Source of the DNA: Macrostomum hystrix
Lineage: Eukaryota > Platyhelminthes > Macrostomidae
Direction: 5' to 3'
DNA: 64,000 nt
Assembly (NCBI GenBank): GCA_950097015.1
Contig: CATNEN010000001.1
Location: forward strand, 26,261,001 to 26,325,000
Below, piece after piece: positions 30,901 through 41,059 of this stretch. The notes under the pieces were generated by a model, which saw nothing but the letters and a program-made list of their open reading frames with translations, had not been told where the DNA came from and did not search any database. The position numbers and the translations under genes were made by a program. Numbering within the stretch: position 1 is the first letter of the stretch; every line of letters starts with the position of its first letter.

Positions 30901-33612
30901 TGCAGAATGCTGCAGATTCACTGCCCCATCTGGGAGGTGACCACCCCGCTTTCCCTGTCGACCCGCAGCCAGCGAGAGGCAATTCTGCCCATTCCGCTGA
31001 CTCCTGAGCACACACGCACACAGATGCCTTCAATAAAGTTGACAGCTATCCAAATACTTTTGCGGAGTCTGTCTCGGTTTCCTCACCTTCTTCAGTGATT
31101 TTCCACTGGCCAAGTGAGCCTCACTGACCAAAAACTGTCAGTTCAAAAGCAGTAGAAGGGAAGTGGGCTCGTATTTTTGTATTCACTTTTCCCCACCGCA
31201 TGTAAATCTGATATTCTCCTTCGGGTAGCATGTTTTGAGCAAGGACCACTAAACAACACCGCATGCGGTCAATTAAAAAAAGTTGACTTATACAAACATT
31301 CCGTTTACACATTCTGTTTATATATTTAACATTTTGATGCTCACCGATGAGTACGTCGGCAAAGCCGTCATCATCGGCAATGCTCGCTTCTCGTTCGTCC
31401 CGCGGGAAACTATAGACAGTACATCTCTCTCCACTGTCATAGCTGCTCTTGCAGTCTTTGACGCAGCACTTTCTTGGCTGATGCGAAATCCAAAGTCAGA
31501 TAAATCACAAATCACGCTAGCATCTGTCTTGTGCAGAACTCTTATCGATTTGGTGCCTCGGGCCTGAATGAAGCTAGAAATCAAAAGAAAAAATGTACGT
31601 GGTTAAAAATATTCATTTAAATGCAAATATCTTTGCTCCGAAGAAACTTTGAGAGCTGTAACTGAAATCATTCGATGCAAAATTAAAAGACGAATCCAGT
31701 GATATATTTCTTAGTAATTAAATAGAAACATTTAATTTCGACAGAAACATTCTTTTTTTAATAATTTTACTTTTTACTTATTTCTGCACAAAAATCACAA
31801 AACTTCACAAAAGTGCACAAAATTTTAACTGTTTCAACAAACTAAAACTGGGGATTTTTTCAGTACACATTTACATCTTCATTGAAACAATGGTCATTGT
31901 CCTACTTCGCTTGAACTACTTATTGGTTTCTGTAACTACTGAAAATTAAGACCTTAATGTAACCACTACATGATCAATTGGAAGAATACAAGCGAAGCCA
32001 GACAGTGAGTTCACACTAATTAAATGATATTTATATTCAAATTAAAATACGCGAAAGTTCGAATGTCAAATTGTGCGCGTACGCTACTGTACATCTGATA
32101 CCAAAACTACACAATTTCAAGACGAGAATGTGAAGACTAATTATTCGTATATTCTACTTAATCATTCAGCTTCAATTTTTTTACTTTATTTCGACATTTA
32201 GTCTGTTTAGCTTTTGTTTTATTTGTTTTATTAAAGAGGTGGAGATGAGACAGAGGAGATGAGACAGAGGAGATGAGACAGGAGAGATGAGACAGGGGAG
32301 TTTAGACAGGGGAGTTAAGACAGGGGAGATGAGACATGCTGAGCCATGCACTTCCTTCAAGAAGGTGCTATGAAATGCATTGTTCTCATTGCTAGCAGAA
32401 TCTACGACTCGTAATTGATACACATACAACTCATGTCGCTTATTCAGAGGGAAGGCTGGTAGGAGCCAGAAGTGACAAGTCAGTGTTGATATTATATTGC
32501 TCGTTGACAATCTCCACTTCCACCAACCAATGCCCATGCAGGTACGAAGGCAAGGAGTACTTTGAAAAGCCGTGAGTACATACATTGCTGCTGCTTTTGT
32601 TGCATTTCTGCTCTCTGCAATCTGCAGCTCTTCTGCCCACCTGCCGTTTGCTTTCATCAGCCACTAAAAATTCCTCAGGTTTCTCATTGAGCGCTGGGAT
32701 TCCGTCAAGCTCATCGGCAGGGGAGGCTTCGGCGATGTCCACGAAGTGCTCACGGACGAGGGCATCAGGTGCGCTGCGAAGACTCTCAGACTGCCAGTGC
32801 AGCTCGGCGACCTGGAGCCTTCAAAGAGAAAGGTGATCGACAAGTTTATTGAGGGCGAGAAGAACCTGTGCCAGCTGCAGCACCCCAACATCGTCAGCTT
32901 CTTGCACATCGCTCAGCCTGAGTATGCGACAGTTGTTGTGTTCATGGAGCTGCTGGATGGCTGCAGCCTGGAGAGATTTCTCGACTCCAAGCCGCTGGGC
33001 GAAGAAGCCATTCGAAAGTTCAGCGAGCAGGTGAGATTTGAGCAGCCTGCTCATGAGTGATGCAGTGAGTTGACTTTTTAGCGTCAGCCGACACCAGTTC
33101 CTCAACCCACCCACCTGCAGATCTGCAGCGCGCTGCACTACCTGCACAGCCGACAGCCGCCCGTGATCCACAGAGACATCAACTGCAGCAACATCATTGT
33201 GCTCGGTGACAACAGGCGAGTCAAGCTGATCGACTTCGGCCTGTCAATCAAGCTGGAGCAGTCTGTCAGCCACCTCACAGCCTCCACTGCCACACCGAAG
33301 GGCACTCTGAACTTCATGGCGCCAGAGCTGCTGGCACCAGACGATGAAGGCCACCCGCGGTACAGCAGAGAGTCGGACATCTGGGCGTTCGGCTGCTCAG
33401 TCTTCCAGATGGCCACGGGAGGCAGGCCCTACTCAAACGCCAGACACTATTACCACGTAGCTCAGAAGCTGGAGAAGGACGGAGCCCCCGCCCTGCCCGG
33501 CAGCTGCTCGGCGGAGCTGCGGGACTTCTACAGCCGCTGCACCGCCCGAGACCGCAAGGAGAGAAAGTCAGCAGAGGAGCTGTGCCTTCACGGCTTCCTG
33601 CTGCGACGGTGA
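27915..33612 (+). CDS. Ankyrin-repeat protein kinase (STE/MAP3K-like)
   Basis: Seven exons (27915-27944, 28035-28549, 29486-29540, 29614-30098, 32542-32571, 32679-33030, 33121-33612) join in phase with GT-AG ends to 652 residues. About six ankyrin repeats fill residues 60-360 (e.g. DTAAHVAARRNHLRLL, ESTPLILAAK, GETALDWATMLGKSELAELL). The kinase domain follows: Gly loop GRGGFGDV (385-392), Lys406 in CAAK, HRD (506-508), DFG (527-529), APE (556-558). GTLNFMAPELL and SDIWAFGCSVFQMATG suggest a Ser/Thr kinase of the STE11/MAP3K type. The catalytic-loop Lys usual in Ser/Thr kinases is Asn (HRDINCSN), so activity needs testing. Ankyrins probably dock partners; the protein is likely cytosolic. Short introns are 73-107 bp. 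Two long ones hold arrays N and O. An alternative end within intron 4 is possible. Confidence 0.85.
28938..29192. repeat. Tandem array N, 29-bp unit, in intron 2
   Basis: Units of 29 bp contain TTCAGCTGCCTCAGTCTCAG followed by CCCACAGCC, about 8.5 near-identical copies. It lies in the 936-bp second intron of the ankyrin-kinase gene. Confidence 0.95.
30362..30812. repeat. Tandem array O, 19-20 bp unit, in intron 4
   Basis: The unit is CACCTCTCTGCCCCCTCGT, about 23 copies. Units differ almost only in the length of the C run, so the period switches between 19 and 20 and all three frames are mixed. It lies in the 2,443-bp fourth intron of the ankyrin-kinase gene. Confidence 0.95.
30813..32541. 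other. Rest of intron 4 of the ankyrin-kinase gene
   Basis: No exon is required here because phases match across it. A polypyrimidine-CAG near 30968 followed by an AATAAA at 31031-31036 might mark an alternative last exon giving an ankyrin-only product; this is weak. A small GATGAGACAGGGGAG repeat lies at 32240-32335. The remainder is AT-rich with nothing recognised. Confidence 0.4.
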
Positions 33613-33782
33613 CTAAGCTGGCAGACAGACTGGCTGACACTGATAGACCCCCTCACATTTGTAAACTTCTGAACTTACTTCAGCTGTGTAATTATTTGCT
33701 GTTTAATTTTTCCCAACGGATTTAATGCTCATTCATGAGCTGCTCCAATCTCTACTCGCTATGGTTTAATACTGGATAACCT

Positions 33783-34085
33783 GTGACCATCCTGCATGAC
33801 TCTTGTATGACCATCCTGCATGACTCTTGTATGACCATCCTGCATGACTCTTGTATGACCTTCCTGCATGACTCTTGTATGACCATCCTGCATGACTCTT
33901 GTATGACCATCCTGCATGACTCTTGTATGACCTTCCTGCATGACTCTTGTATGACCTTCCTGCATGACTCTTGTATGACCTTCCTGCATGACTTTTGTAT
34001 GACCTTCCTGCATGACTCTTGTATGACCTTCCTGCATGACTCTTGTATGACCTTCCTGCATGACTCTTGTATGACCTTCTTGCAG
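33783..34085. repeat. Tandem array P, 24-bp unit
   Basis: Units of 24 bp contain CATCCTGCATGACTCTTGTA then TGAC, about 12.5 copies, with CATCC or CTTCC at the start. It begins 170 bp after the ankyrin-kinase stop, so probably in its 3' flank or UTR. Confidence 0.93.
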
Positions 34086-34089
34086 TCTC

Positions 34090-34660
34090 GCATTGTCCAT
34101 CAGTTTAATTTGTCAGTGAAACACGAAACTGATGTGTTTATTACTACAGTTACTATTAGTAATCAGCCATAATATACCCAGCTTACTATGCCAAGACAAT
34201 TTTGAAACTTTTTCATTCCTCTTTGCTTTGTTGCATTCTCCGGCAGGGCAGGGGGTGGGCGGCTGCCTGGAGCCAAGCACAATAGGACAGAAGGTGCGGG
34301 TCAGCCTGAGCAGCTGCTCAGGGCTCGGTGAGACAGAAGAGCAACAATTATCAGATGAGCACTCTCTGTACTCACTCTGGGCACCTACACTCACGGTCCT
34401 CACCTCATAGAACGAGAGACCGCAAAATTTATTATATTATTATATTTATATCAATCGCCAGATAGCAACTGGCTGAGCACACGAGAAAGCCAAGCAATGA
34501 GCTGTGACTGCCCAAGTCGCTCATCTCAGAAATATTTTCTATGAAATCTCTCTGGAATGCGTAGGAGGCTCATTGTACCTAATGCAGCTCCTCTGCTCAG
34601 CCTTCACCCCTGTCTGCTCAGAGCTCCTACTTGAGTTCTAGTTTTGTCTCTCAGTCCGAT
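34090..34660. other. No gene seen
   Basis: Unassigned DNA between arrays P and Q. No supported coding region. Confidence 0.4.
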
Positions 34661-34667
34661 TAGGAAC

Positions 34668-35448
34668 GGTTGAGGGAATGGGGATCGAGTTAAGTGAATG
34701 GGGATCGAGTTGAGGGAATGGGGATCGAGTTGAGGGAATGGGGATCGAGTTGAGGGAATGGGGATCGAGTTGAGGGAATGGGGATCGAGTTGAGGGAATG
34801 GGGATCGAGTTGAGGGAATGGGGATCGAGTTGAGGGAATGGGGATCGAGTTGAGGGAATGGGGATCAAGTTTCGAAAATGGGGATCGAGTTGAGGGAATG
34901 GGGATCGAGTTAAGTGAATGGGGATCGAGTTGAGTGAATGGGGATCGAGTTGAGGAAATGGGGATCGAGTTGAGGAAATGGGGATCGAGTTGAGGGAATG
35001 GGGATCGAGTTAAGTGAATGGGGATCGAGTTGAGTGAATGGGGATCGAGTTGAGGAAATGGGGATCGAGTTGAGGAAATGGGGATCGAGTTGAGGGAATG
35101 GGGATCGAGTTGAGGGAATGGGGATCGAGTTGAGGGAATGGGGATCAAGTTTCGAAAATGGGGATCGAGTTGAGGGAATGGGGATCGAGTTAAGTGAATG
35201 GGGATCGAGTTGAGTGAATGGGGATCGAGTTGAGGAAATGGGGATCGAGTTGAGGAAATGGGGATCGAGTTGAGGGAATGGGGATCGAGTTGAGGGAATG
35301 GGGATCGAGTTGAGGGAATGGGGATCGAGTTGAGGAAATGGGGATCGAGTTGAGGGAATGGGGATCGAGTTGAGGGAATGGGGATCGAGTTGAGGAAACT
35401 GGGATCGAGTTGAGGAAATGGGGATCGAGTTGAGGGAATGGGGATCAA
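34668..35448. repeat. Tandem array Q, 20-bp unit with 280-bp higher order
   Basis: The unit is GGGATCGAGTTGAGGGAATG, about 39 copies in strict 20-bp register. The distinctive variant GGGATCAAGTTTCGAAAATG appears at 34861 and 35141, exactly 14 units apart, showing that a block of units was copied. The minus-strand SIPIPSTRSPFPQLDPH ORF is an artefact. Confidence 0.95.
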
Positions 35449-35449
35449 T

Positions 35450-36275
35450 TGCATATTTTCAGCAGAGCAGCTCAACTACCGCCTCAGGCTGTGAGCTCGC
35501 GTCCCTCCCTCTGCCTCCATTCTCTGTGCTTGAGACGCACCGTGCGACCTTCCCCTGCCCCAGCAGTGCCAGTGGAAAACTGAGAGAAGGCTGGGCTGAG
35601 AGACAAAAGAGACAGACTGGCTGCTTATGATCTCAGAGCATTTCTATGAACTCAATTAGCCATAGGAAATGCCATCTGTATTGAGCAGTCTCTGAAATGA
35701 GTCTATTTCTCAAAGCAGGTATTCACTGCCAGGATGGCATTGTGCGGGGCTGCCCTCTCCCTCTACCCCACTTTGCCGTCTCTTACGATGCAGATTTCAT
35801 ACACGAGACACTACGAATCCTGAGCAGTTAAGGTGGTTCGCCAGGGACATTGGAATGGGGCTACTGTCATGCAGCGTGACCAGGTCATGAAAAGCCTGGC
35901 ATTCCTAGCACTTGCGGGCGGGCCGGGCCGGACCGGGCCGAGAACTCGCTGCGACAAACTCGAGAAACTGCGGGCTGCGGAGTGGCACCACCTGCCATCC
36001 CTGACACCTGCCATCCCTGACACCCTCTGAAGGGTAACGGGCAAAGCCTGCAGACTCGCAGTTTCAAGTCGACTCAAAGGCTGTCCAACTGAGCTGATGG
36101 CGCATTTCATTTCAGCTGCCTGGCAGCAAGCAAAACGCACTGCATGAAATCTGCTTTGAACCGAACATTTTCAGCAGCCTCTCAGACTCTGTCTTCTATT
36201 TCTCTGGAAGGACAACTGCCCACAAAACCCGGGATTATTGACACCTAAGCGAAAACGTAACAAAATTAAAAAAGG
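35450..36275. other. No gene seen
   Basis: Several short ORFs without recognisable domains. Nothing else noted. Confidence 0.4.
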
Positions 36276-36922
36276 GCTTTGAACACAGGCTGGTGCAATC
36301 AAGGTAAACCTATAGAAGCACCGAAGCACCGAAGATCTAGAAGCTAGACCTAGAATTTCGGGCCTAGAACCTGCTGCGATAGTTTTGCATAGCATCATAT
36401 GGTATTTTGTATATTCGTATATAGAGCAGCAAGGGAATTATACTCGTGTGAGACTCTTCACAAAACCCTGACTTTTCAACTCAACGCCTACTTTAATTAC
36501 ATCGAGTAGACATCGTACAGCTCTGCTGCTGTGTACAAGTGCGAGCCACAAAGCACCTTGTTGAATAAATACTTGATAGGCAAATGGTTAACTCAGCTAC
36601 AGCACTGCACAAGCTTATGAAGGACGTGCATGCGTGCATCTCGTGCATGAACGACAAATACTACTGTGAGTAGTAGTATTTGATTTTGGAGTTTGAGTCA
36701 ATTTTCTATTTATATTTAGGTATAGAAAACTAAAAACACACAAGTGCTGAAGGTATTTTCCTGACTGGCTTCAATAAATGGCGACGTCAAACTCAGGTGA
36801 CCAAATATGGCCACAACGGCTTGTCTTGATGGTGTGCCACTGCATGTGCTAACCGACTAATTGAAGACAAAAACTTGTTCCAAAATTTCATCTTAGAAGC
36901 ATCATAGGGATCTTGGTACACT

Positions 36923-36928
36923 TTTATT
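36923..36928 (-). terminator. Poly(A) signal of EGFR-like copy 1
   Basis: AATAAA on the minus strand, about 105 bp after the stop codon. The same hexamer is kept at 55696-55701 after copy 2. Confidence 0.6.
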
Positions 36929-37031
36929 AACTCAAATTTAGTCTCATTACAATGAAGCACTGATTTGTTCGTAACGAAACTTCTCAGTTCACACACTGAT
37001 CACGGCCTGGACCGTTGCAGCCTTCATCGCA

Positions 37032-38774
37032 TTAGCCGATTAGCTGTGGCACAGGCAGTTCACAATTCCCATTTACTTCAATCCTGCCCGACTCCGCACA
37101 GGTGGCATAGCAGCGGCCGTTCACTTTGAAGTTCCGACACGCCACGCACATGTCTGGGCCGGGTCCCCAGCATTCGTCCTGGCACTGAGCATCGCAGGTA
37201 GCGTTCCGGCAAATCTCGCTGCTGTCATCAAAGATCAGGTTTAGCATTGTAATATGAAATTCTCTAGTGACTTCCTGGATTTCTCGGATTCGATTGCTTG
37301 GATACCAGGCTCTGCAAAGACGACTAATATACTCAAGCACAAGGTTAGCAGTATATTGCAAGCTAGCTAGTCCGAGGTATCTCGTCTGGAGAAATAAAAT
37401 CTCAAAGGAATCCGTGACATGTTTGATATTACGTAGAAATCGGAGGTTATCTGTTAAGTGTTGAGATCTATGAATTACTAAATTGCCGTAAAAGTATTCT
37501 AAGTTCTCCAATGCTCTAAGGTTATTTAAGCTACTTAACTTATTAACATCCACAAGTAGAGAAAAATCGGCCCTCCAAATCGAACACTGCTCAGTCCTCA
37601 ATGAGTTTGCTAAATTGTCTGAAATCAAGAAGGAGACATTGCACGATTTGCAGGGCTTAGAGCTAATTTTTTCAATACACTTTGTGCAAACTCCTTCGAT
37701 AGGGACTTCCGCTGACGGACACTCGATTAAACAGCGCCTGCCGTCAGAGCTAACAAAAAAGGCCAGTGAGCACTTCTCTACGCAGATGTTGCCGATCTGT
37801 CGCCAAACAGTCACGCCAGTGCCATTTCCACTAGCGGTACTAGTATTCGACGGACAGGATTCTCTACAGACACCATTGAACAATACTCCTCTCCGACAGG
37901 CGAAGCACTCGTTGGGCCGGTTTGAGCAACCGCCAAGGCAGTCGTCGTGGCAGCAGTCTTCTTGGCCAGTGCTCGGGTTATGGAAGCATAGGTTCGTAGT
38001 GTTACACTTGCGCTTACGACACAGATGATTACTTTGGCAGCCATCAACACCGTCGGACCAGCAAGTTTGGTTATAAATTGGAGTTTGAGTACAGTTAGCG
38101 TGACAGGAAAGCAGACGATTGCAGGTACGCCTATCAATCACACCCGAGTTAGAGCTTTTCTTAAGACTTTGGCCTTCATCAGTAGTAACAGAAATCACTT
38201 CATCAAAATAGCGCTGGCCTGGTTCTTGAAGCAGGCTTGTCCAGTTGATGCTGTAGGACAGGTAGCAGTACAAGCTAGACTGCATTTGCGCACCATATAG
38301 AATAACATTTCTCCATGTGATAGCAGTCAACTTGGGCATTTCCAGCTTTCTCATGTTCGGCGACTTGAATATTCCAAACGTGTAGCCAGAAAAATTTTTA
38401 AAAGCGTAACCTCGGATGGTGCGCAAGTTGCGGAAGGTGACGCGCTCAAGGTTGACGTACTCGATCCATATTTTTCCGCTGATCTCCACAATGGAGTCAA
38501 GAAAGTCAGTTTGCATGCCTCGAATTTCATCGTCCAGCGGTTCGTATGTTAATTGGGTATAACCTATCTTGCTCAATGTCACGTCGCCGAAAACATACTG
38601 GCAGCCAGCTACTAAAGCCGTTAAGTCCGCCTGCAAGCGACTAACATTTCTGTGGGTCTCATAGCCGTAGCTGGTGATAGGTAAGGATTTGCAGATCCGG
38701 ATGCCAGAAGCAACATCGTCGTGTAACAGCGGAAGCAAAAGAAGCAACCGAAAAACAAGCTGCAGGAAATTCAT
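37032..38774 (-). CDS. Secreted EGFR-ectodomain-like protein, copy 1
   Basis: Encodes 580 residues in a single exon. A hydrophobic signal peptide (FRLLLLLPLL, cut near residue 24) is followed by a receptor L domain (CQYVFGDVTL to about 190), a furin-like cysteine-rich region (CHANC to CVEKC), a second L domain (about 400-510), and the first module of an EGFR-type domain IV (CDAQCQDECWGPGPDMCVAC). The chain then stops after PQLIG, without membrane segment or kinase. The order L1-CR-L2-partial CR2 is the EGFR/ErbB ectodomain; the insulin receptor has FnIII domains here instead. It should be secreted, with several NxS/T sites, and could bind EGF-like ligands as a decoy (inference). Alternatives are a retrocopied, truncated receptor or an irld-like family member. 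No disabling change was seen. Confidence 0.85.
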   Translation of the reverse strand: MNFLQLVFRLLLLLPLLHDDVASGIRICKSLPITSYGYETHRNVSRLQADLTALVAGCQYVFGDVTLSKIGYTQLTYEPLDDEIRGMQTDFLDSIVEISGKIWIEYVNLERVTFRNLRTIRGYAFKNFSGYTFGIFKSPNMRKLEMPKLTAITWRNVILYGAQMQSSLYCYLSYSINWTSLLQEPGQRYFDEVISVTTDEGQSLKKSSNSGVIDRRTCNRLLSCHANCTQTPIYNQTCWSDGVDGCQSNHLCRKRKCNTTNLCFHNPSTGQEDCCHDDCLGGCSNRPNECFACRRGVLFNGVCRESCPSNTSTASGNGTGVTVWRQIGNICVEKCSLAFFVSSDGRRCLIECPSAEVPIEGVCTKCIEKISSKPCKSCNVSFLISDNLANSLRTEQCSIWRADFSLLVDVNKLSSLNNLRALENLEYFYGNLVIHRSQHLTDNLRFLRNIKHVTDSFEILFLQTRYLGLASLQYTANLVLEYISRLCRAWYPSNRIREIQEVTREFHITMLNLIFDDSSEICRNATCDAQCQDECWGPGPDMCVACRNFKVNGRCYATCAESGRIEVNGNCELPVPQLIG

Positions 38775-39004
38775 TTTCTTAAATCACCTCTGCAGTGCTT
38801 TCTTTCTATTTTGATTCCCAGCTCTGAAGTTTTTCACTTCTTTAAATACGAATGGAATGAAATGCGACTCATCGAAAATAAAATTCTTTCGCAGGAAATT
38901 TTGCAACAAAAAATAACACCACTTTCCAAATTTTTCCCGTTTCTCCGACTCTGCAGAAAAACTTACTCAAAGCATTTTTCTGTCGCTTGTTTTTCAAAAA
39001 TGAG

Positions 39005-39345
39005 GTATAAAAATCAATAAATTATCGCAAGACAAACAACTTTAGCTTTTTCTTTTTGGCTCTTAAATTCCAGCTTGGAGTTAATTGTGCTCCAACTCGG
39101 GCAATTATCAGTGAAAGAAGCGACGAAAGACTAATATTAAATGAATAATTTTTTGTTTTTTATATTAAGAAAATGTAAGCCTATGGTTCTATTTATACCT
39201 TCGATACAAAAAGTCAATCAATAATCAGTAGACAAGGCGCATTTGGCTGTTGTTGTTTCGGCTCTTGAATTGCAGGAGTTCATTTTGCGCCGGTGCGGGC
39301 AATTTGCAGCAAAAGAAGCGACGAACGAACCGAAAGACTAAGCAA
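39005..39345. repeat. Twofold direct repeat upstream of EGFR-like copy 1
   Basis: About 39005-39135 and 39205-39345 are diverged copies of each other. Both run AATCAATAA, AGACAA, TTGGCTCTTAAATTCCAG-like, CGGGCAATT, then AAAGAAGCGACGAA and AAAGACTAA. The same pair is found upstream of copy 2 (about 57755-57880 and 57945-58085), so it predates the segmental duplication. It might be a duplicated promoter or an old inserted element. Confidence 0.6.
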
Positions 39346-39467
39346 TTATTGAGCATTGAGTATTGAGCACTGACCTTCTTGACGACTCCAACGGTTTCTG
39401 CTCTGCCGCAGAACAAGCAGGCGACATCCCGACTAGCGACTCTCCGAGAAGTGACTCGTTCTACGTG

Positions 39468-40993
39468 AAAGTGACACTTCACAGACCCTCTCTGACACAG
39501 TGGAGACACTTCACAGACCCACTCTGACACAGTGGAGACACTTCACAGACCCACTCTGACACAGTGGAGACACTTCACAGACCCACTCTGACACAGTGGA
39601 GACACTTCACAGACCCACTCTGACACAGTGGAGACACTTCATAGACCCACTCTGACACAGTGGAGACACTTCACTGACCCACTCTGACACATTGCAGACA
39701 CATCACTGACCCACTCTGACACAGTGGAGACACTTCACTGACCCACTCTGACACAGTGGAGACACTTCACTGACCCACTCTGACACAGTGGAGACACTTC
39801 ACTGACCCACTCTGACACAGTGGAGACACTTCACAGACCCACTCGGACACATTGCAGACACATCACTGACCCACTCTGACACAGTGGAGACACTTCACAG
39901 ACCCACTCTGACACAGTGGAGACACTTCACAGACCCACTCGGACACATTGCAGACACATCACTGACCCACTCTGACACATTGCAGACACATCACTGACCC
40001 ACTCTGACACAGTGGAGACACTTCACAGACCCACTCTGACACAGTGGAGACACTTCACAGACCCACTCGGACACATTGCAGACACATCACTGACCCACTC
40101 TGACACAGTGGAGACACTTCACAGACCCACTCTGACACAGTGGAGACACTTCACAGACCCACTCGGACACATTGCAGACACATCACTGACCCACTCTGAC
40201 ACATTGCAGACACATCACTGACCCACTCTGACACAGTGGAGACACTTCACAGACCCACTCTGACACAGTGGAGACACTTCACAGACCCACTCGGACACAT
40301 TGCAGACACATCACTGACCCACTCTGACACAGTGGAGACACTTCATAGACCCACTCTGACACAGTGGAGACACTTCACTGACCCACTCTGACACATTGCA
40401 GACACATCACTGACCCACTCTGACACAGTGGAGACACTTCACTGACCCACTCTGACACAGTGGAGACACTTCACTGACCCACTCTGACACAGTGGAGACA
40501 CTTCACTGACCCACTCTGACACAGTGGAGACACTTCACAGACCCACTCGGACACATTGCAGACACATCACTGACCCACTCTGACACAGTGGAGACACTTC
40601 ACAGACCCACTCTGACACAGTGGAGACACTTCACAGACCCACTCGGACACATTGCAGACACATCACTGACCCACTCTGACACATTGCAGACACATCACTG
40701 ACCCACTCTGACACAGTGGAGACACTTCACAGACCCACTCTGACACAGTGGAGACACTTCACAGACCCACTCGGACACATTGCAGACACATCACTGACCC
40801 ACTCTGACACAGTGGAGACACTTCACAGACCCACTCTGACACAGTGGAGACACTTCACAGACCCACTCGGACACATTGCAGACACATCACTGACCCACTC
40901 TGACACATTGCAGACACATCACTGACCCACTCTGACACAGTGGAGACACTTCACAGACCCACTCTGACACAGTGGAGACACTTCATAAATAAC
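39468..40993. repeat. Tandem array R, 32-bp unit with 704-bp higher order
   Basis: The 32-bp unit contains CACTTCACAGACCCACTCTG followed by ACACAGTGGAGA. A second form has CGGACACATTGCAGACACAT. About 47 copies. Two identical 210-bp ORFs at 40012 and 40716 lie 704 bp (22 units) apart, so a large block was duplicated. The left edge coincides with the end of homology between the two EGFR-like segments. Confidence 0.95.
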
Positions 40994-41059
40994 CAATTTG
41001 CTCTGTGAAGGAAAGACTAAGTCATAGATACTAAAATAATTCGACTGATTCGAAATCGG

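Larger units (their letters stand above)
36277..39466. repeat. Segmental duplication, copy 1
   Basis: This stretch aligns with 55067-58218. The shared part starts at CTTTGAACACAGGCTG and continues through the EGFR-like gene and its upstream region to TACGTGAAA-TGACACTT. Copy 1 lacks the ~175-bp insertion present in copy 2, and runs straight into array R where copy 2 continues with unrelated DNA. Confidence 0.9.

Noticed and set aside
35811-36140. 109-codon minus-strand ORF
   Set aside because: No recognisable content and no supporting signals.
37032-38774. Insulin-receptor-type ectodomain
   Set aside because: After L2 the chain has an EGFR-like cysteine module (CWGPGPDMC) and not FnIII domains. 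An insulin-receptor link is less likely but not fully excluded.
40012-40925. Two identical 69-codon ORFs
   Set aside because: They are the same segment of array R seen twice, because a 704-bp block was duplicated.
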